DNA from: Centipeda flueggei ATCC 43531
Lineage (GTDB): Bacteria > Bacillota > Negativicutes > Selenomonadales > Selenomonadaceae
Length of the DNA stretch: 64,000 bases
Direction of reading: 5' to 3'
Assembly (NCBI RefSeq): GCF_000160695.1
Contig: NZ_GG694006.1
Location: 62,001 to 126,000, forward strand
Both the position numbers and the translations under genes were made by a program. The number at the start of each line of letters is the position of its first letter. Position 1 is the first letter of the stretch. The notes under the pieces were generated by a model that was given only the letters and a program-made list of their open reading frames with translations, made no database searches and was not told the origin of the DNA. Of this stretch, positions 21,318 through 30,500 are shown piece after piece.

Positions 21318-24300
21318 TGCGAGAGGACACAATATTCTCGTGGCAGCAGCGGCAGGATCCGGGAAGACGCGCGTACTGGTGGAACGCATTATTTCACAGG
21401 TGCGGAATGAGGAGCTGTCCCTGGATCGTATTCTGGTTCTTACCTTTACGAAGGCCGCCGCTCTTGAAATGCGCGAGCGTATCGAGGCGGCACTCAATGC
21501 GGAGATCGATGCCATTGCCGGGGACGCCGGCATCAGCAAGGAAATTGACCGCCTTGAGCGTCAGCGCATTCTGCTGACAGGCGCAGACATTTCCACGTTT
21601 CATTCATTCTGCCAGCGACTTCTGCAGGCGCATATCGACGCGACCGACATACCTCCGACATTTCGTCTGGCAAGTGAGCAGGAAATACGTCTGCTCAAAC
21701 GCGATGTCATGGATGAACTCCTTGAGCGAAAATATGAGGAGGCCAGCGATGAATTTCTTGCCTTTGCCGATGCCTATGGAGGTGTCAAGGGGGACGATGA
21801 GAAACTCAAGGAAGAGGTGCTCGCACTCTATGACTTCGCGCTCAGTCAGCCTTCGCCTGCGGTATGGCTCAGCCGGCAGGGACAGGAAGAAGATGATGTG
21901 CCGTACTGGAAGCGGCGTGGGTTTGATGTGCTGGCGCGAGAGCTGCACGAGAAACTGTTCGATCTATGTGCCGGATACCACAGCACAATGGACGTTCTGA
22001 TGCAGGGGGATGCGGAACTGCACACGGCAGCTGAGAAATACATGGCAGTCATCCATCATAATCTGGATCTCTATGAGGAACTGCAGGGCGGGCTGCAGCT
22101 CCTCATAAGCGGCGCAGAAGATCAGGCATGGGAACGCTTTCGTGTGGATGCAGCTGCTGCAAAGAAACAGCGGAAAAGCATCCCGCACAAGTCCATCGAG
22201 AACTATGATCCAGAGCTTGGCGGTGCGTTGAAAAAAAAGATAACGAACATTTACAAGGCATGGGACGCCGCTGTCGATCAGCTGCCCGCCACAGCAGAGG
22301 AGCTCTGTGCCGCGGAGAATAGAGCGAATACCGCCATTCGCCAATATGCCCGTCTGGCATTGGATTTTCATCATGCCTTTCAAAATGAGAAATTGGAACG
22401 TTCTCTTTTGGACTTCAGTGATCTGGAGCATCGTGCGTTGGCACTCCTGTGTCGGCATCCAGAGCAGCTGCAGGATGATCTGAATTCCGTTGATCCGACG
22501 GATATCGCAGAGGAGCTTCGTGCATACTATGCAGCGATCATGGTGGATGAATATCAGGATACGAATGGGCTTCAAGAGGGCATCCTACGGCAGATCGCGC
22601 ATGATGACAACCGCTTTATTGTCGGCGACGTGAAGCAGAGTATCTATCGTTTTCGGCTGGCGGATCCGAGCCTTTTCCAACATACCTATCGTGCTTATCG
22701 TCAGGACAGCTCTGCCGGTGAACTGATCACCATGTCAGAGAACTTCCGCAGCCGAGCCGAGGTGCTGCAGCCCATCAATGAGATATTCTCGCAGATCATG
22801 ACGGAGTCGGCGGTCGAGATCGCCTACGATCAGAGTGCACGCCTGAATCCGGGACGCACCTTTGACGACGATCCTGCGGGGAAATCTTTGGCATCGCCGC
22901 TGGAGATCGATCTCCTGGATGCGGATTATTCCGCAGAAGAGGCGGATGATGAGGGCGAAGAGCTGGCTGCCTTTGCGGTGGAGTCACACTATATCGCGCG
23001 TCGCATCAAAGAGCTGGTCGATGCAGGATATACTGTCCAGAGCGGAAAAGCTCTGCGCTGGAGCGATATTGTCGTCCTGCTGCGCGGCGCAAAGGAACGG
23101 GCAGTCATCCTGATGGATGCCCTGCGAGAAGCGGGCATTCCGTCCTATGCAGATGATACGGCAGGGTATTTTGAGGCAAGCGAAATACGCATGATGCTTT
23201 CCCTTCTCGCTGTCCTGGACAATGCACGGCAGGATACTCCGCTGACGGCCGTCCTCACATCGCCGATGATCGGGATGTCGATGGAGGAACTTGCCCTGCT
23301 GCGCATTCACACACCTGTCGGCTCGATCTACGATGCTCTGAAGGGAGCAGACGCAGAGGAGGTTCCACCTGCTGTACGAAATAAGGCAAAGGAGGCACTG
23401 CAGACGATCCGATGCTGGCGGCGCGAGGCCTTACTGCACAGTGTGCCTGAGCTGCTCTGGCATCTATACCGTACATCTGGGTACTATGACTATGTCGGCG
23501 CACTTCCCGACGGCATACTGAGGCAGGCAAATTTACGCATGCTCATCGATCGTGCGGGCGATTTTGAGCGTACGAATGAACGAGGTCTGTTTCGTTTCCT
23601 GCGCTATATGGATGCCCTGCAGCGGCGCAGTACCGATCTCTCTGCCGCGCGGACATTGGGTGAGAGCGAAGATGTCGTGCGGATCATGACCATTCATCGC
23701 AGTAAAGGACTGGAGTTTCCCGTCGTTTTTCTCGCGAATATAGCCGGTGCGTTTAATACGCAGGATATATCAGGAGACGTGCTCTATCATGCGCATGCTG
23801 GGATCGGCGTACGCGTATATGAGAACACAGAAATCGGGCGGCAGAAATATGATACGCTGGGTCGGCGAAGCGTCAAAGAGGTGATCCGCCGCGAGACGAT
23901 CGCGGAGGAAATGCGTATCCTCTATGTTGCGATGACACGCGCGCAGGAAAAACTCATCCTGACGGGGACACTGCGCACCTCTCGGAGCGGCTTGAGCCGC
24001 TTGGCGCAGCTGCGGGATTTCTGCCAGCAATACGCGAGGGAGGAGGGAGAGACGTTTCCGGATGCCGCCATTCTCGGTGCATCCTGCTATCTGGACTGGA
24101 TTGCCCTGGCACTGATGCGGCATCCCGATGGACAGGCGTTGATGGAGGGAGTTGAGGGCATCGAGCTGCGGGAATGGAGCGATGAAAAAGCGCGATTCGC
24201 CGTGCGGATTGAGAAAGCAGATGTACGTACGTCACGCAGTGAGGAGGAGAGGGCGGCAGATGCCGAACTTTCTGCCATTCGCAGCGGAGAGCCGCTTTCG

Positions 24301-25053
24301 CCGGGAGTACGTGCACCGTATGTCGACTCTATTCTTAGTTGGACGTATGACAGCAGGGGAACAGAACAGATCCACGCAAAGACCAGCGTAACGGAACTCA
24401 AGCGTGAGAACTTCCCCGATGAGGAGGTTCTGCCGTCCTTTGCGCCTGCTGTTGGCGCGGGGGCAGGCGGGCAGGAATGGGAAGTTCCGCGTTTTCTGCG
24501 CACGGCAAAGCGTGCTGCATTGAGTCCGATGGAGCGCGGCACAGCCATGCATGCACTCATGCAGCATCTTGATTTCGCGGAGGTGCCTGACATTGCGGCC
24601 ATTGAGCGTCAGGCACGATCCCTTTTCGATCAGGGAATTCTGACCGAAGAAGCATATCAGAGCCTCGATGTCCGCAATGTGTGGCGGTTCGTTTCCTCGG
24701 CGCTCGGACGCCGTCTGCGTGAGGCGAAGCGTGTATATCGTGAGCTGCCGTTCGGGCGGCTCCTGCCGGCGAAGAAATACTATAAGGAGGCACAGGACGA
24801 GGCAGATCGCATTTTCCTGCAGGGTATCATTGACGTCCTCTTTGAGGAAGAAAACGGCGATTATATTCTTCTCGACTATAAGACGGATCGTCATATTTCC
24901 CCGCAGGATGCACGCACACGCTATCAGTTCCAGATTGACCTATACTGTGATGCTGTAGAGACGATCCTTGAGCGACCAGTGAAGGAATGCTACCTGTTTT
25001 TGCTGGATACAGGTCGTGAAGTACGCATGGAGCGTCAGGCGGCCAGTGCATAG
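21271..25053 (+). CDS. addA: ATP-dependent helicase/nuclease subunit A
   Basis: The 1260-residue AddA has a Q-motif (TFTADQQRAID), Walker A (AAAAGSGKTRVL, about 25-36), motif II VDEYQDTNG, VKQSIYRFR, and C-terminal helicase motifs (TIHRSKGLEFPVVF, YVAMTRAQEKL). A RecB-type nuclease domain closes the protein with YILLDYKTD near residue 1200. The start at 21271 must be correct or nearly so, because the Q-motif begins 6 residues later; an AGAGGAGGTG ribosome binding site lies inside the end of addB. With AddB it makes the recombination-initiating nuclease. A short GAGGAA/TTCCTC inverted repeat without a T-run follows the stop. Confidence 0.95.
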   Translation: MADRLTFTADQQRAIDARGHNILVAAAAGSGKTRVLVERIISQVRNEELSLDRILVLTFTKAAALEMRERIEAALNAEIDAIAGDAGISKEIDRLERQRILLTGADISTFHSFCQRLLQAHIDATDIPPTFRLASEQEIRLLKRDVMDELLERKYEEASDEFLAFADAYGGVKGDDEKLKEEVLALYDFALSQPSPAVWLSRQGQEEDDVPYWKRRGFDVLARELHEKLFDLCAGYHSTMDVLMQGDAELHTAAEKYMAVIHHNLDLYEELQGGLQLLISGAEDQAWERFRVDAAAAKKQRKSIPHKSIENYDPELGGALKKKITNIYKAWDAAVDQLPATAEELCAAENRANTAIRQYARLALDFHHAFQNEKLERSLLDFSDLEHRALALLCRHPEQLQDDLNSVDPTDIAEELRAYYAAIMVDEYQDTNGLQEGILRQIAHDDNRFIVGDVKQSIYRFRLADPSLFQHTYRAYRQDSSAGELITMSENFRSRAEVLQPINEIFSQIMTESAVEIAYDQSARLNPGRTFDDDPAGKSLASPLEIDLLDADYSAEEADDEGEELAAFAVESHYIARRIKELVDAGYTVQSGKALRWSDIVVLLRGAKERAVILMDALREAGIPSYADDTAGYFEASEIRMMLSLLAVLDNARQDTPLTAVLTSPMIGMSMEELALLRIHTPVGSIYDALKGADAEEVPPAVRNKAKEALQTIRCWRREALLHSVPELLWHLYRTSGYYDYVGALPDGILRQANLRMLIDRAGDFERTNERGLFRFLRYMDALQRRSTDLSAARTLGESEDVVRIMTIHRSKGLEFPVVFLANIAGAFNTQDISGDVLYHAHAGIGVRVYENTEIGRQKYDTLGRRSVKEVIRRETIAEEMRILYVAMTRAQEKLILTGTLRTSRSGLSRLAQLRDFCQQYAREEGETFPDAAILGASCYLDWIALALMRHPDGQALMEGVEGIELREWSDEKARFAVRIEKADVRTSRSEEERAADAELSAIRSGEPLSPGVRAPYVDSILSWTYDSRGTEQIHAKTSVTELKRENFPDEEVLPSFAPAVGAGAGGQEWEVPRFLRTAKRAALSPMERGTAMHALMQHLDFAEVPDIAAIERQARSLFDQGILTEEAYQSLDVRNVWRFVSSALGRRLREAKRVYRELPFGRLLPAKKYYKEAQDEADRIFLQGIIDVLFEEENGDYILLDYKTDRHISPQDARTRYQFQIDLYCDAVETILERPVKECYLFLLDTGREVRMERQAASA

Positions 25054-25119
25054 GAGGAAAATTCTTCCTCGCGTCGAATCCTGTTGATATCAGCGATTCC
25101 TTGAAAGGAAGTGAATTAC

Positions 25120-25467
25120 ATGGCAGATTGTATTTTTTGCAAGATTGCACAGGGAGAGATTCCGTCGACCAAAGTCTATGAAGACGATACGGTGCTTGCA
25201 TTTCGCGACCTAGACCCGCAGGCACCGGAGCATGTACTTATCATACCGAAGAAGCATATCCGCAGCGTTCTGGACTTTGGCGCGGAAGATGGAGCTCTGG
25301 CGGCACATATTCTTACAGAGGTTGTTCCACAGCTTGCCCGCAGCCTTGGCGTGGATGGTGACGGATTCCGTCTCGTCACTAATACAGGGGAAGACGGGGG
25401 ACAGACTGTCGGGCATCTGCACTTTCACCTTCTCGGCGGACGTGCATTTGCATGGCCGCCCGGCTGA
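25120..25467 (+). CDS. HIT-family (histidine triad) protein
   Basis: The 115-residue protein opens with the typical CIFCKIAQGEIPSTKVYED and ends with the histidine triad VGHLHFHLLGGR, where the middle His of HxHxH is the nucleophile. HIT proteins of the Hint type hydrolyse adenosine 5'-phosphoramidates and related nucleotides; the physiological substrate is rarely known. ATG 25120 has GAAAGGA upstream. GTG 25111, three codons earlier, is less likely. A long hairpin follows the stop. Confidence 0.93.
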   Translation: MADCIFCKIAQGEIPSTKVYEDDTVLAFRDLDPQAPEHVLIIPKKHIRSVLDFGAEDGALAAHILTEVVPQLARSLGVDGDGFRLVTNTGEDGGQTVGHLHFHLLGGRAFAWPPG

Positions 25468-25489
25468 GAAGTGTATGTATTTTACCATT

Positions 25490-25534
25490 AAAGGGTATTA
25501 TGGTTTCATAAATAATGAAACTGTAATGCCCTTT
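25490..25534 (+). terminator. Long hairpin terminator after the HIT gene
   Basis: Two 20-base arms (25490-25509 and 25515-25534) pair over their full length with three G-U wobbles and a 5-base loop (AAATA). The 3' arm ends in CCCTTT followed by CTGTTT. The T-tract is interrupted, so termination is likely but processing or mRNA stabilisation is also possible. Confidence 0.7.
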
Positions 25535-25607
25535 CTGTTTAAGGTTTACCTCGAAATGCCGATATTAAAGATGAGATCGTAAATAAGAATATAAGGAGGT
25601 GTCAGCA

Positions 25608-25886
25608 ATGGTAGAACGAGTTGAGCGTGTCATGCGCATTAAGCGCGTCCGCTTTAATAACGATGAGCTCTTTGAGCGCAGAAAAGGGTTTGAGGAGCGA
25701 GAGAAGGATGAATCCTTTTCCTCTATCTTTGAAGATGAGGTAGAAAAGAAGAAAAAGAGACAGATGAGGCAGGAGGGGTCCGAGACGGCATATCATCTGG
25801 AGATCGGGCGTGCAACGCAGTCCCTGTTTTATCAGGGAAAGGCTGACATTTCCGATGCAAAGAGAAAACTGCCTCATGCCGGATGA
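25608..25886 (+). CDS. Small charged hypothetical protein
   Basis: I do not recognise this 92-residue protein. It is rich in Arg, Lys and Glu (FERRKGFEEREKDE, EKKKKRQMRQEG), with a predicted helical, possibly coiled-coil, centre and a less charged C-terminal patch (AYHLEIGRATQSLFYQGKAD). There is no signal peptide or membrane segment. Translation should be efficient: AAGGAGGTG lies 6 bases before ATG 25608. The GTG at 25599 overlaps that site and is not the start. Its stop overlaps the tadA start by 11 bases, so the two are probably co-expressed. Confidence 0.75.
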   Translation: MVERVERVMRIKRVRFNNDELFERRKGFEEREKDESFSSIFEDEVEKKKKRQMRQEGSETAYHLEIGRATQSLFYQGKADISDAKRKLPHAG

Positions 25887-26334
25887 TCTTCATGGCATGC
25901 GCCTCGCCTTGGAAGAGGCGAAGCGTGCCTATCTATGCGGAGAGGTTCCCATCGGTGCTGTCATCCTTGATGATGCAGGCAGTGTCATTTCGAGCGGATA
26001 CAATCTCCGTGAGACGGAGCACGATGCCACAGCACATGCAGAGCTGATCGCGATCCGCCGTGCCTGTAAGGCACTAGGACGTTGGCGACTGACGGGGCTG
26101 ACGCTCTATGTCACCATCGAGCCGTGCCCCATGTGTGCTGGTGCGATTGTGATGAGCCGCATCAGCCGTGTCGTTTACGGGAGTGCAGACAGCAAAGCAG
26201 GGGCGTGTGAATCCCTGTTCAATATCACAGGCTGTTCGGGATTGAACCATCAGCCGGATGTGTGTGCCGGTGTACTGGCCGAGGAGTGTGCCGCTCTGCT
26301 CAGGAATTTTTTTCAAGAACGGCGGAAAAAATAA
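25876..26334 (+). CDS. tadA: tRNA-specific adenosine deaminase
   Basis: The 152-residue enzyme converts the wobble adenosine (A34) of tRNA-Arg(ACG) to inosine. Zinc and catalytic motifs are HAELIAI (His ligand and Glu proton shuttle) and PCPMCAGAIV (two Cys ligands). LCGEVPIGAVI matches the TadA N-terminal pattern, which fixes the start at ATG 25876 (sequence MPDDLHGMRLALEEAKRA); a longer frame to 25810 is an artefact. It overlaps the small charged gene by 11 bases. Confidence 0.93.
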   Translation: MPDDLHGMRLALEEAKRAYLCGEVPIGAVILDDAGSVISSGYNLRETEHDATAHAELIAIRRACKALGRWRLTGLTLYVTIEPCPMCAGAIVMSRISRVVYGSADSKAGACESLFNITGCSGLNHQPDVCAGVLAEECAALLRNFFQERRKK

Positions 26335-26370
26335 AAATCTCGCGTGCATTGCTGTGCAGGCGAGATTTTT
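26333..26370. terminator. Bidirectional terminator between tadA and fba
   Basis: AAAAATCTCGC and GCGAGATTTTT form a perfect 11-bp stem with a 16-base loop. The A-run and T-run make it functional on both strands: it ends tadA on the plus strand and can back up fba termination on the minus strand. Confidence 0.85.
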
Positions 26371-26376
26371 GTATAA

Positions 26377-26414
26377 AATGTGGACACAGACTGTAATTGA
26401 CGTGTGTCCACATT
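26377..26414 (-). terminator. Second hairpin, at the 3' end of fba
   Basis: AATGTGGACACA and TGTGTCCACATT are perfect 12-base inverted arms with a 14-base loop. On the minus strand the 3' arm runs into TTTATAC, so it is the first candidate terminator for fba, 18 bases past its stop. Confidence 0.65.
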
Positions 26415-26431
26415 ATGTGTCTTGTGGAAGG

Positions 26432-27430
26432 TTACTTGTTCTGGTCGATGAGAGCCTGAACTTCAGCAGCTTTTCCGTCCGAACCAAGGACTTCCTTGAT
26501 CTTGTGAGCAACGAGCTCCTTAATGTAGTTGCGGCCATCGGACAGATATTGACGCGGGTCGAAATGCGACGGCTCTTTCTTGAAGTGTTCGCGGATGCCT
26601 GCTGTCATTGCAAGACGCAGATCGGAGTCAATATTGATCTTGCAGACAGCCGACTTTGCGGCACGGCGGAGCTGATCCTCGGGAATGCCGACCGCATCCG
26701 GCATGTGACCGCCGTTCTCGTTGATGATCTTGACATACTTCGGAATGACAGAGGACGCACCATGAAGCACGATGGGGAATCCCGGGATGCGCTTCTCGAT
26801 CTCTTCGAGAATATCAAAGCGGAGTGGGGGCGGTACAAGGACGCCATCCGCATTGCGCGTGCACTGCTCCGGTGTGAACTTAAATGCGCCGTGCGACGTG
26901 CCGATCGCGATGGCGAGAGAGTCAACGCCTGTCTTTTCAACGAAGTCCTGCACTTCCTCAGGCTTCGTGTAGGAAGCATCTTCCGCCGAGACGTTGACAT
27001 CGTCTTCAATACCTGCCAGCTGACCAAGTTCCGCCTCGACAACAACGCCGTGTGCATGTGCATACTCGGCAACGCGCTTAGCGAGTGCCACGTTTTCTGT
27101 GTAGGGGAGATGCGAGCCGTCGATCATGACGGAGGTGAAACCGCCATCGATGCACGCCTTGCAGATGTCGAAGTCTGCACCATGGTCGAGGTGAAGTGCG
27201 ATGGGGATATCGTTGATTTCGAGTGCGGCCTTGACGAGATGGACAAGGTACTCATGGCGGGCATACTTGCGTGCACCTGCGGAGACTTGCAGAATCAGCG
27301 GAGACTTCAACTCTCCAGCAGCATCCGTAATGCCCTGGACAATCTCCATGTTGTTGACGTTGAAAGCACCGATAGCATATCCGCCGTCGTAGGCTTTCTT
27401 AAACATTTCTTTTGTTCCGACGAGTGGCAT
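26432..27430 (-). CDS. fba: Class II fructose-1,6-bisphosphate aldolase
   Basis: The 332-residue zinc aldolase interconverts fructose-1,6-bisphosphate and DHAP plus glyceraldehyde-3-phosphate. Visible motifs are GAFNVNN near the N terminus, HLDHGAD with the first zinc His, GGFTSVMIDGSHLP, VVEAELG, GTSHGAFKF (zinc His) and LHGASSV (zinc His). Its N terminus and length resemble the shorter class II enzymes of Thermotoga and CbbA types rather than the 359-residue E. coli FbaA. An AGGGGGT ribosome binding site precedes the ATG. It is one of only two minus-strand genes here, has its own promoter, and is flanked by hairpins, so it is monocistronic. A long plus-strand open frame over it is a shadow. 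Confidence 0.95.
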   Translation of the reverse strand: MPLVGTKEMFKKAYDGGYAIGAFNVNNMEIVQGITDAAGELKSPLILQVSAGARKYARHEYLVHLVKAALEINDIPIALHLDHGADFDICKACIDGGFTSVMIDGSHLPYTENVALAKRVAEYAHAHGVVVEAELGQLAGIEDDVNVSAEDASYTKPEEVQDFVEKTGVDSLAIAIGTSHGAFKFTPEQCTRNADGVLVPPPLRFDILEEIEKRIPGFPIVLHGASSVIPKYVKIINENGGHMPDAVGIPEDQLRRAAKSAVCKINIDSDLRLAMTAGIREHFKKEPSHFDPRQYLSDGRNYIKELVAHKIKEVLGSDGKAAEVQALIDQNK

Positions 27431-27476
27431 GTGATTACCCCCTAAACAGACTAAAAGTTAATCATCGAATGTATTG

Positions 27477-27482
27477 ATTATA
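27477..27482 (-). promoter_or_regulatory. Extended -10 box of the fba promoter
   Basis: Read on the minus strand, TGC-TATAAT forms an extended -10 box about 47 bases upstream of the fba ATG. The -35 region is poor (TATCTT at 27500-27505), as is usual with extended -10 promoters. Confidence 0.6.
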
Positions 27483-27512
27483 GCATAGATTTAGGGGTGA
27501 AGATACCGCTTT

Positions 27513-27541
27513 TTGAAATTTCCCATCGGTTCTGCTATAAT
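27513..27541 (+). promoter_or_regulatory. Sigma-A-type promoter of the smc operon
   Basis: TTGAAA (27513-27518) and TATAAT (27536-27541) have a 17-base spacer. It diverges from the fba promoter in the same 135-base region and would drive smc, ftsY and probably the genes after it. Confidence 0.78.
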
Positions 27542-27574
27542 GGGAACACTAATCGGTAAAGGCGGGTGCATCGC

Positions 27575-30500
27575 GTGCAGTTAAAGCGCTTGGAGGCTTA
27601 TGGGTTCAAGTCATTCGCCGAGCGAATTGTCGTCCAGTTTGATCAGGGGATCACAGCGGTTGTGGGACCGAATGGCAGTGGAAAAAGCAACATTACCGAT
27701 GCGGTGCGCTGGGTTCTTGGGGAACAAAATATCCGTATGCTGCGCGGGCTGCGCGCCGAAGACATCATCTTTGCCGGCTCTTCTGCACGGCGCGCGCTGA
27801 GTGTGGCAGAGGTAATTCTTGTATTTGACAATACGGATAAGACGCTGCCCATCGACTACGAGGAGGTTGTGGTCAAGCGCCGACTGTATCGCAATGGGGA
27901 CAGTGAAATATATCTGAATGACTCTCGCTGCCGTATCAAGGACATATATCAGTTGTTTGCCGACACGGGGATCGGACACGATGGCATGAGCATCATCGGA
28001 CAGAATCGCCTGAACGACATTCTTGACAGCCGTCCGGAAGATCGGCGCGTTTTTTTCGAGGAAACTGCGGGGATCACCAAATACCGTACGCGCAAACAGG
28101 AGGCACTTCGCAAGCTGCGCGACAACGATGCCGACCTCGTGCGCCTGAGTGACATTATGCACACGCAGGCAGCCGAACTGCAGCCACTGTCCCAACAGGC
28201 AGAAAAGACCAAACAGTTCCGCGCACTGGATTCAGAGCGGCGGAGCTATCAGCTGACTGCTCTCGTCCAGCAGCACGAAAGCCTGCAAAAAGAACAGGAA
28301 TCCGCTGATCGAGAGCTGCATGTGCACGAAGAGGCAGAGATACGTGCGATGCAGGAGAGAAAAGAAAAAGAAGATCAGAAGACTGCGCTCGAAGAGAAAA
28401 TGGCTGCCATTGATCTCCGTATGGGGGAACAGGAACAAAAGAGTACAGAGCTTCAATCTGAGCTGGATCATTTAACTAGAGAAGCTGCTCTTTTGGAAGG
28501 GCGCCGGGATGAAGGGGAGAAACGAAAAGCATATATTGAGCAGCAGCGCCAGTCTGCCGAAGTTAAGATTCAGACGACCCTGCAGGAAATTGCTCAGATT
28601 GATGCTCTGCTCGTGCGGAAAAGAGAGGAATGTACCGGAAAAGAACATGCGCTGCATGAGGCATGTGCTGAACTTGAACGCGTGCAGGCTCTCGTGCATA
28701 CAGAGGAAAAGGAACAGGAGCGTAATGCGCATGCACGGCACGCCGTACAGCGTGTGTTGGCACGCCTGCGTGAAAAACTTGTTGCTGTATCGGGGGTGCA
28801 TCAAGACAGCGACCATGCGGCATCGGCACAAGAGGAGCTTGCCCGAAGAAAGACGCTTTTGACAGAGACACAGTCTGAGCTTACAGCAGCAGAGGATGAA
28901 GCCCGCCATATTGAAGAAGAGTTGTGCGGGGTGAAAGAAAAATGCAGCCGCATCCAAAAAGAGATGGAAGAACTGCGCCGCGCACAGGAAAATGATGAAC
29001 AGCAGATCAGACAGACTGAGGGCGAGATGCTCCGTGCACAGCAGAGTTTGGAGTTTCTTCGGCGTATGCAGGAGAGCTATGAGGGATTTGGCAAGGACGT
29101 ACAGATCGTCCTCCGTGCACAGGAGCCGTGGCGCAGCCACGTGGCGGGAACCGTCGCCGATCTCATTCGTATTCCGCAGCGCTTCCTTGCGGCAATGGAA
29201 GCAGCGCTCGGCGGGAGTGTGCGCAATATTGTCACCGAAGATGCACAGACGGCAAAGGAAGCGATCGGCTATCTGAAACGGAATCATGGCGGACGCGTCA
29301 CCTTTCTTCCGCTGACGACGATTGCTGTGCGCTCTCCACGGGCTATAGATGCCAAGCAGTATAAAGGCATCATCGGCTGGGCGAATACACTCGTTCAAGC
29401 GGATGGACAATTTCAGCGTGTCGTGGATCATCTCCTTGGCCAGACACTGGTGATGGAAACCCTCGACGATGCTCTTGTAACAGCGAAGAAGGAAGGCTAT
29501 CGTCTTCGCATCGCAACACTTACCGGAGAGTTGCTGAATCCTGGCGGGTCACTTTCGGGCGGAGGGCGAAGGAAACAGCAGACAATGCTGCTCAATCGCC
29601 ATGCCGAGATCGAAGCAACTGAGGCGAATCTTGCAGCGAAAAGCAAATTATGCGGCGAATGTCGTGCTGCACGGAAAGAGCATCAGAGTGCATGGCAAAT
29701 AAAAAATCGTGACGTTCAGCGTTGTACGAAGCAAATCGAGCAACTGTCGGGTGAACTCTTAAAAAACAATGGAAATCGTGAACTGCTGCAGGCGCGCGCA
29801 ATGGATCATGCGGAGGCCGTTCAGAAGATGGAGCATGCTGAGCAGGAACGTGCCATATACTCCGCACAGCTCGCCAAGAAACGTGTGCAGCTGGAGCGCC
29901 ATATCGCGCAGTGTGAGGCACATGAGTCTCGCTTTATTCATAAACAGGAGAAGCTGAATCAGGTCGGCAGGGAGTACGGTGCTGCATTAAAAAAGACAGC
30001 GGACGCCATCCATGCATTGGAAGTGGAGCTTGCCGCACTTCGAACCTCCATTGATACGGAGGAAATGCATCGTAAGTCCCGCGTATTGGAAGAGCAGGAT
30101 GCCCGTAAGACACAAAGAGATATTGCTGCCCAGGAGAAACAGCTGTCTGAGGAACTGACGGCGGGGATAGCGCGGATTGCATCGCTCTCAGAGGAGATCT
30201 CTGCACAGGAGAAACTCCTTCGTGAGAGCAGGAAAAACAGCAGTGATCTCCGGGATGCACGTCTTGCCCACGAAGCAGACGTGCGTGTTTTGGATGAGGC
30301 ACTGAAGAAATGTCTCTTAAATTTGGAAGAGATCCGCTCCAAACGTCACGAGTCCGATAAGCTCGTGGAACGGATTCATCTGCGTATGGGGGACTGCTGT
30401 GAGTGTTTACTGAGCGACTTCGGACTCACTCCTGAATCTGCATCTGTCCAGGCAAAGCATGCAGAGCCGCAGGTAGTCAGCGCACATCTGCGCGAACTCG

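Noticed and set aside
19455-21539. Two minus-strand frames of about 345 codons opposite addB and addA
   Set aside because: Both are shadows; they cross the real addB/addA junction and show no domain.
25054-25119. GAGGAA/TTCCTC inverted repeat after addA as terminator
   Set aside because: Six-base stem followed by CGCGTCG without T residues; too weak to call.
26258-27445. 395-codon plus-strand open frame covering all of fba
   Set aside because: fba on the minus strand has full catalytic motifs, its own promoter and terminators; the opposite frame has no domain and starts inside tadA.
28472-29431. 319-codon minus-strand frame opposite smc
   Set aside because: Rich in Leu/Phe/His from the complement of coiled-coil codons; not a membrane protein gene.
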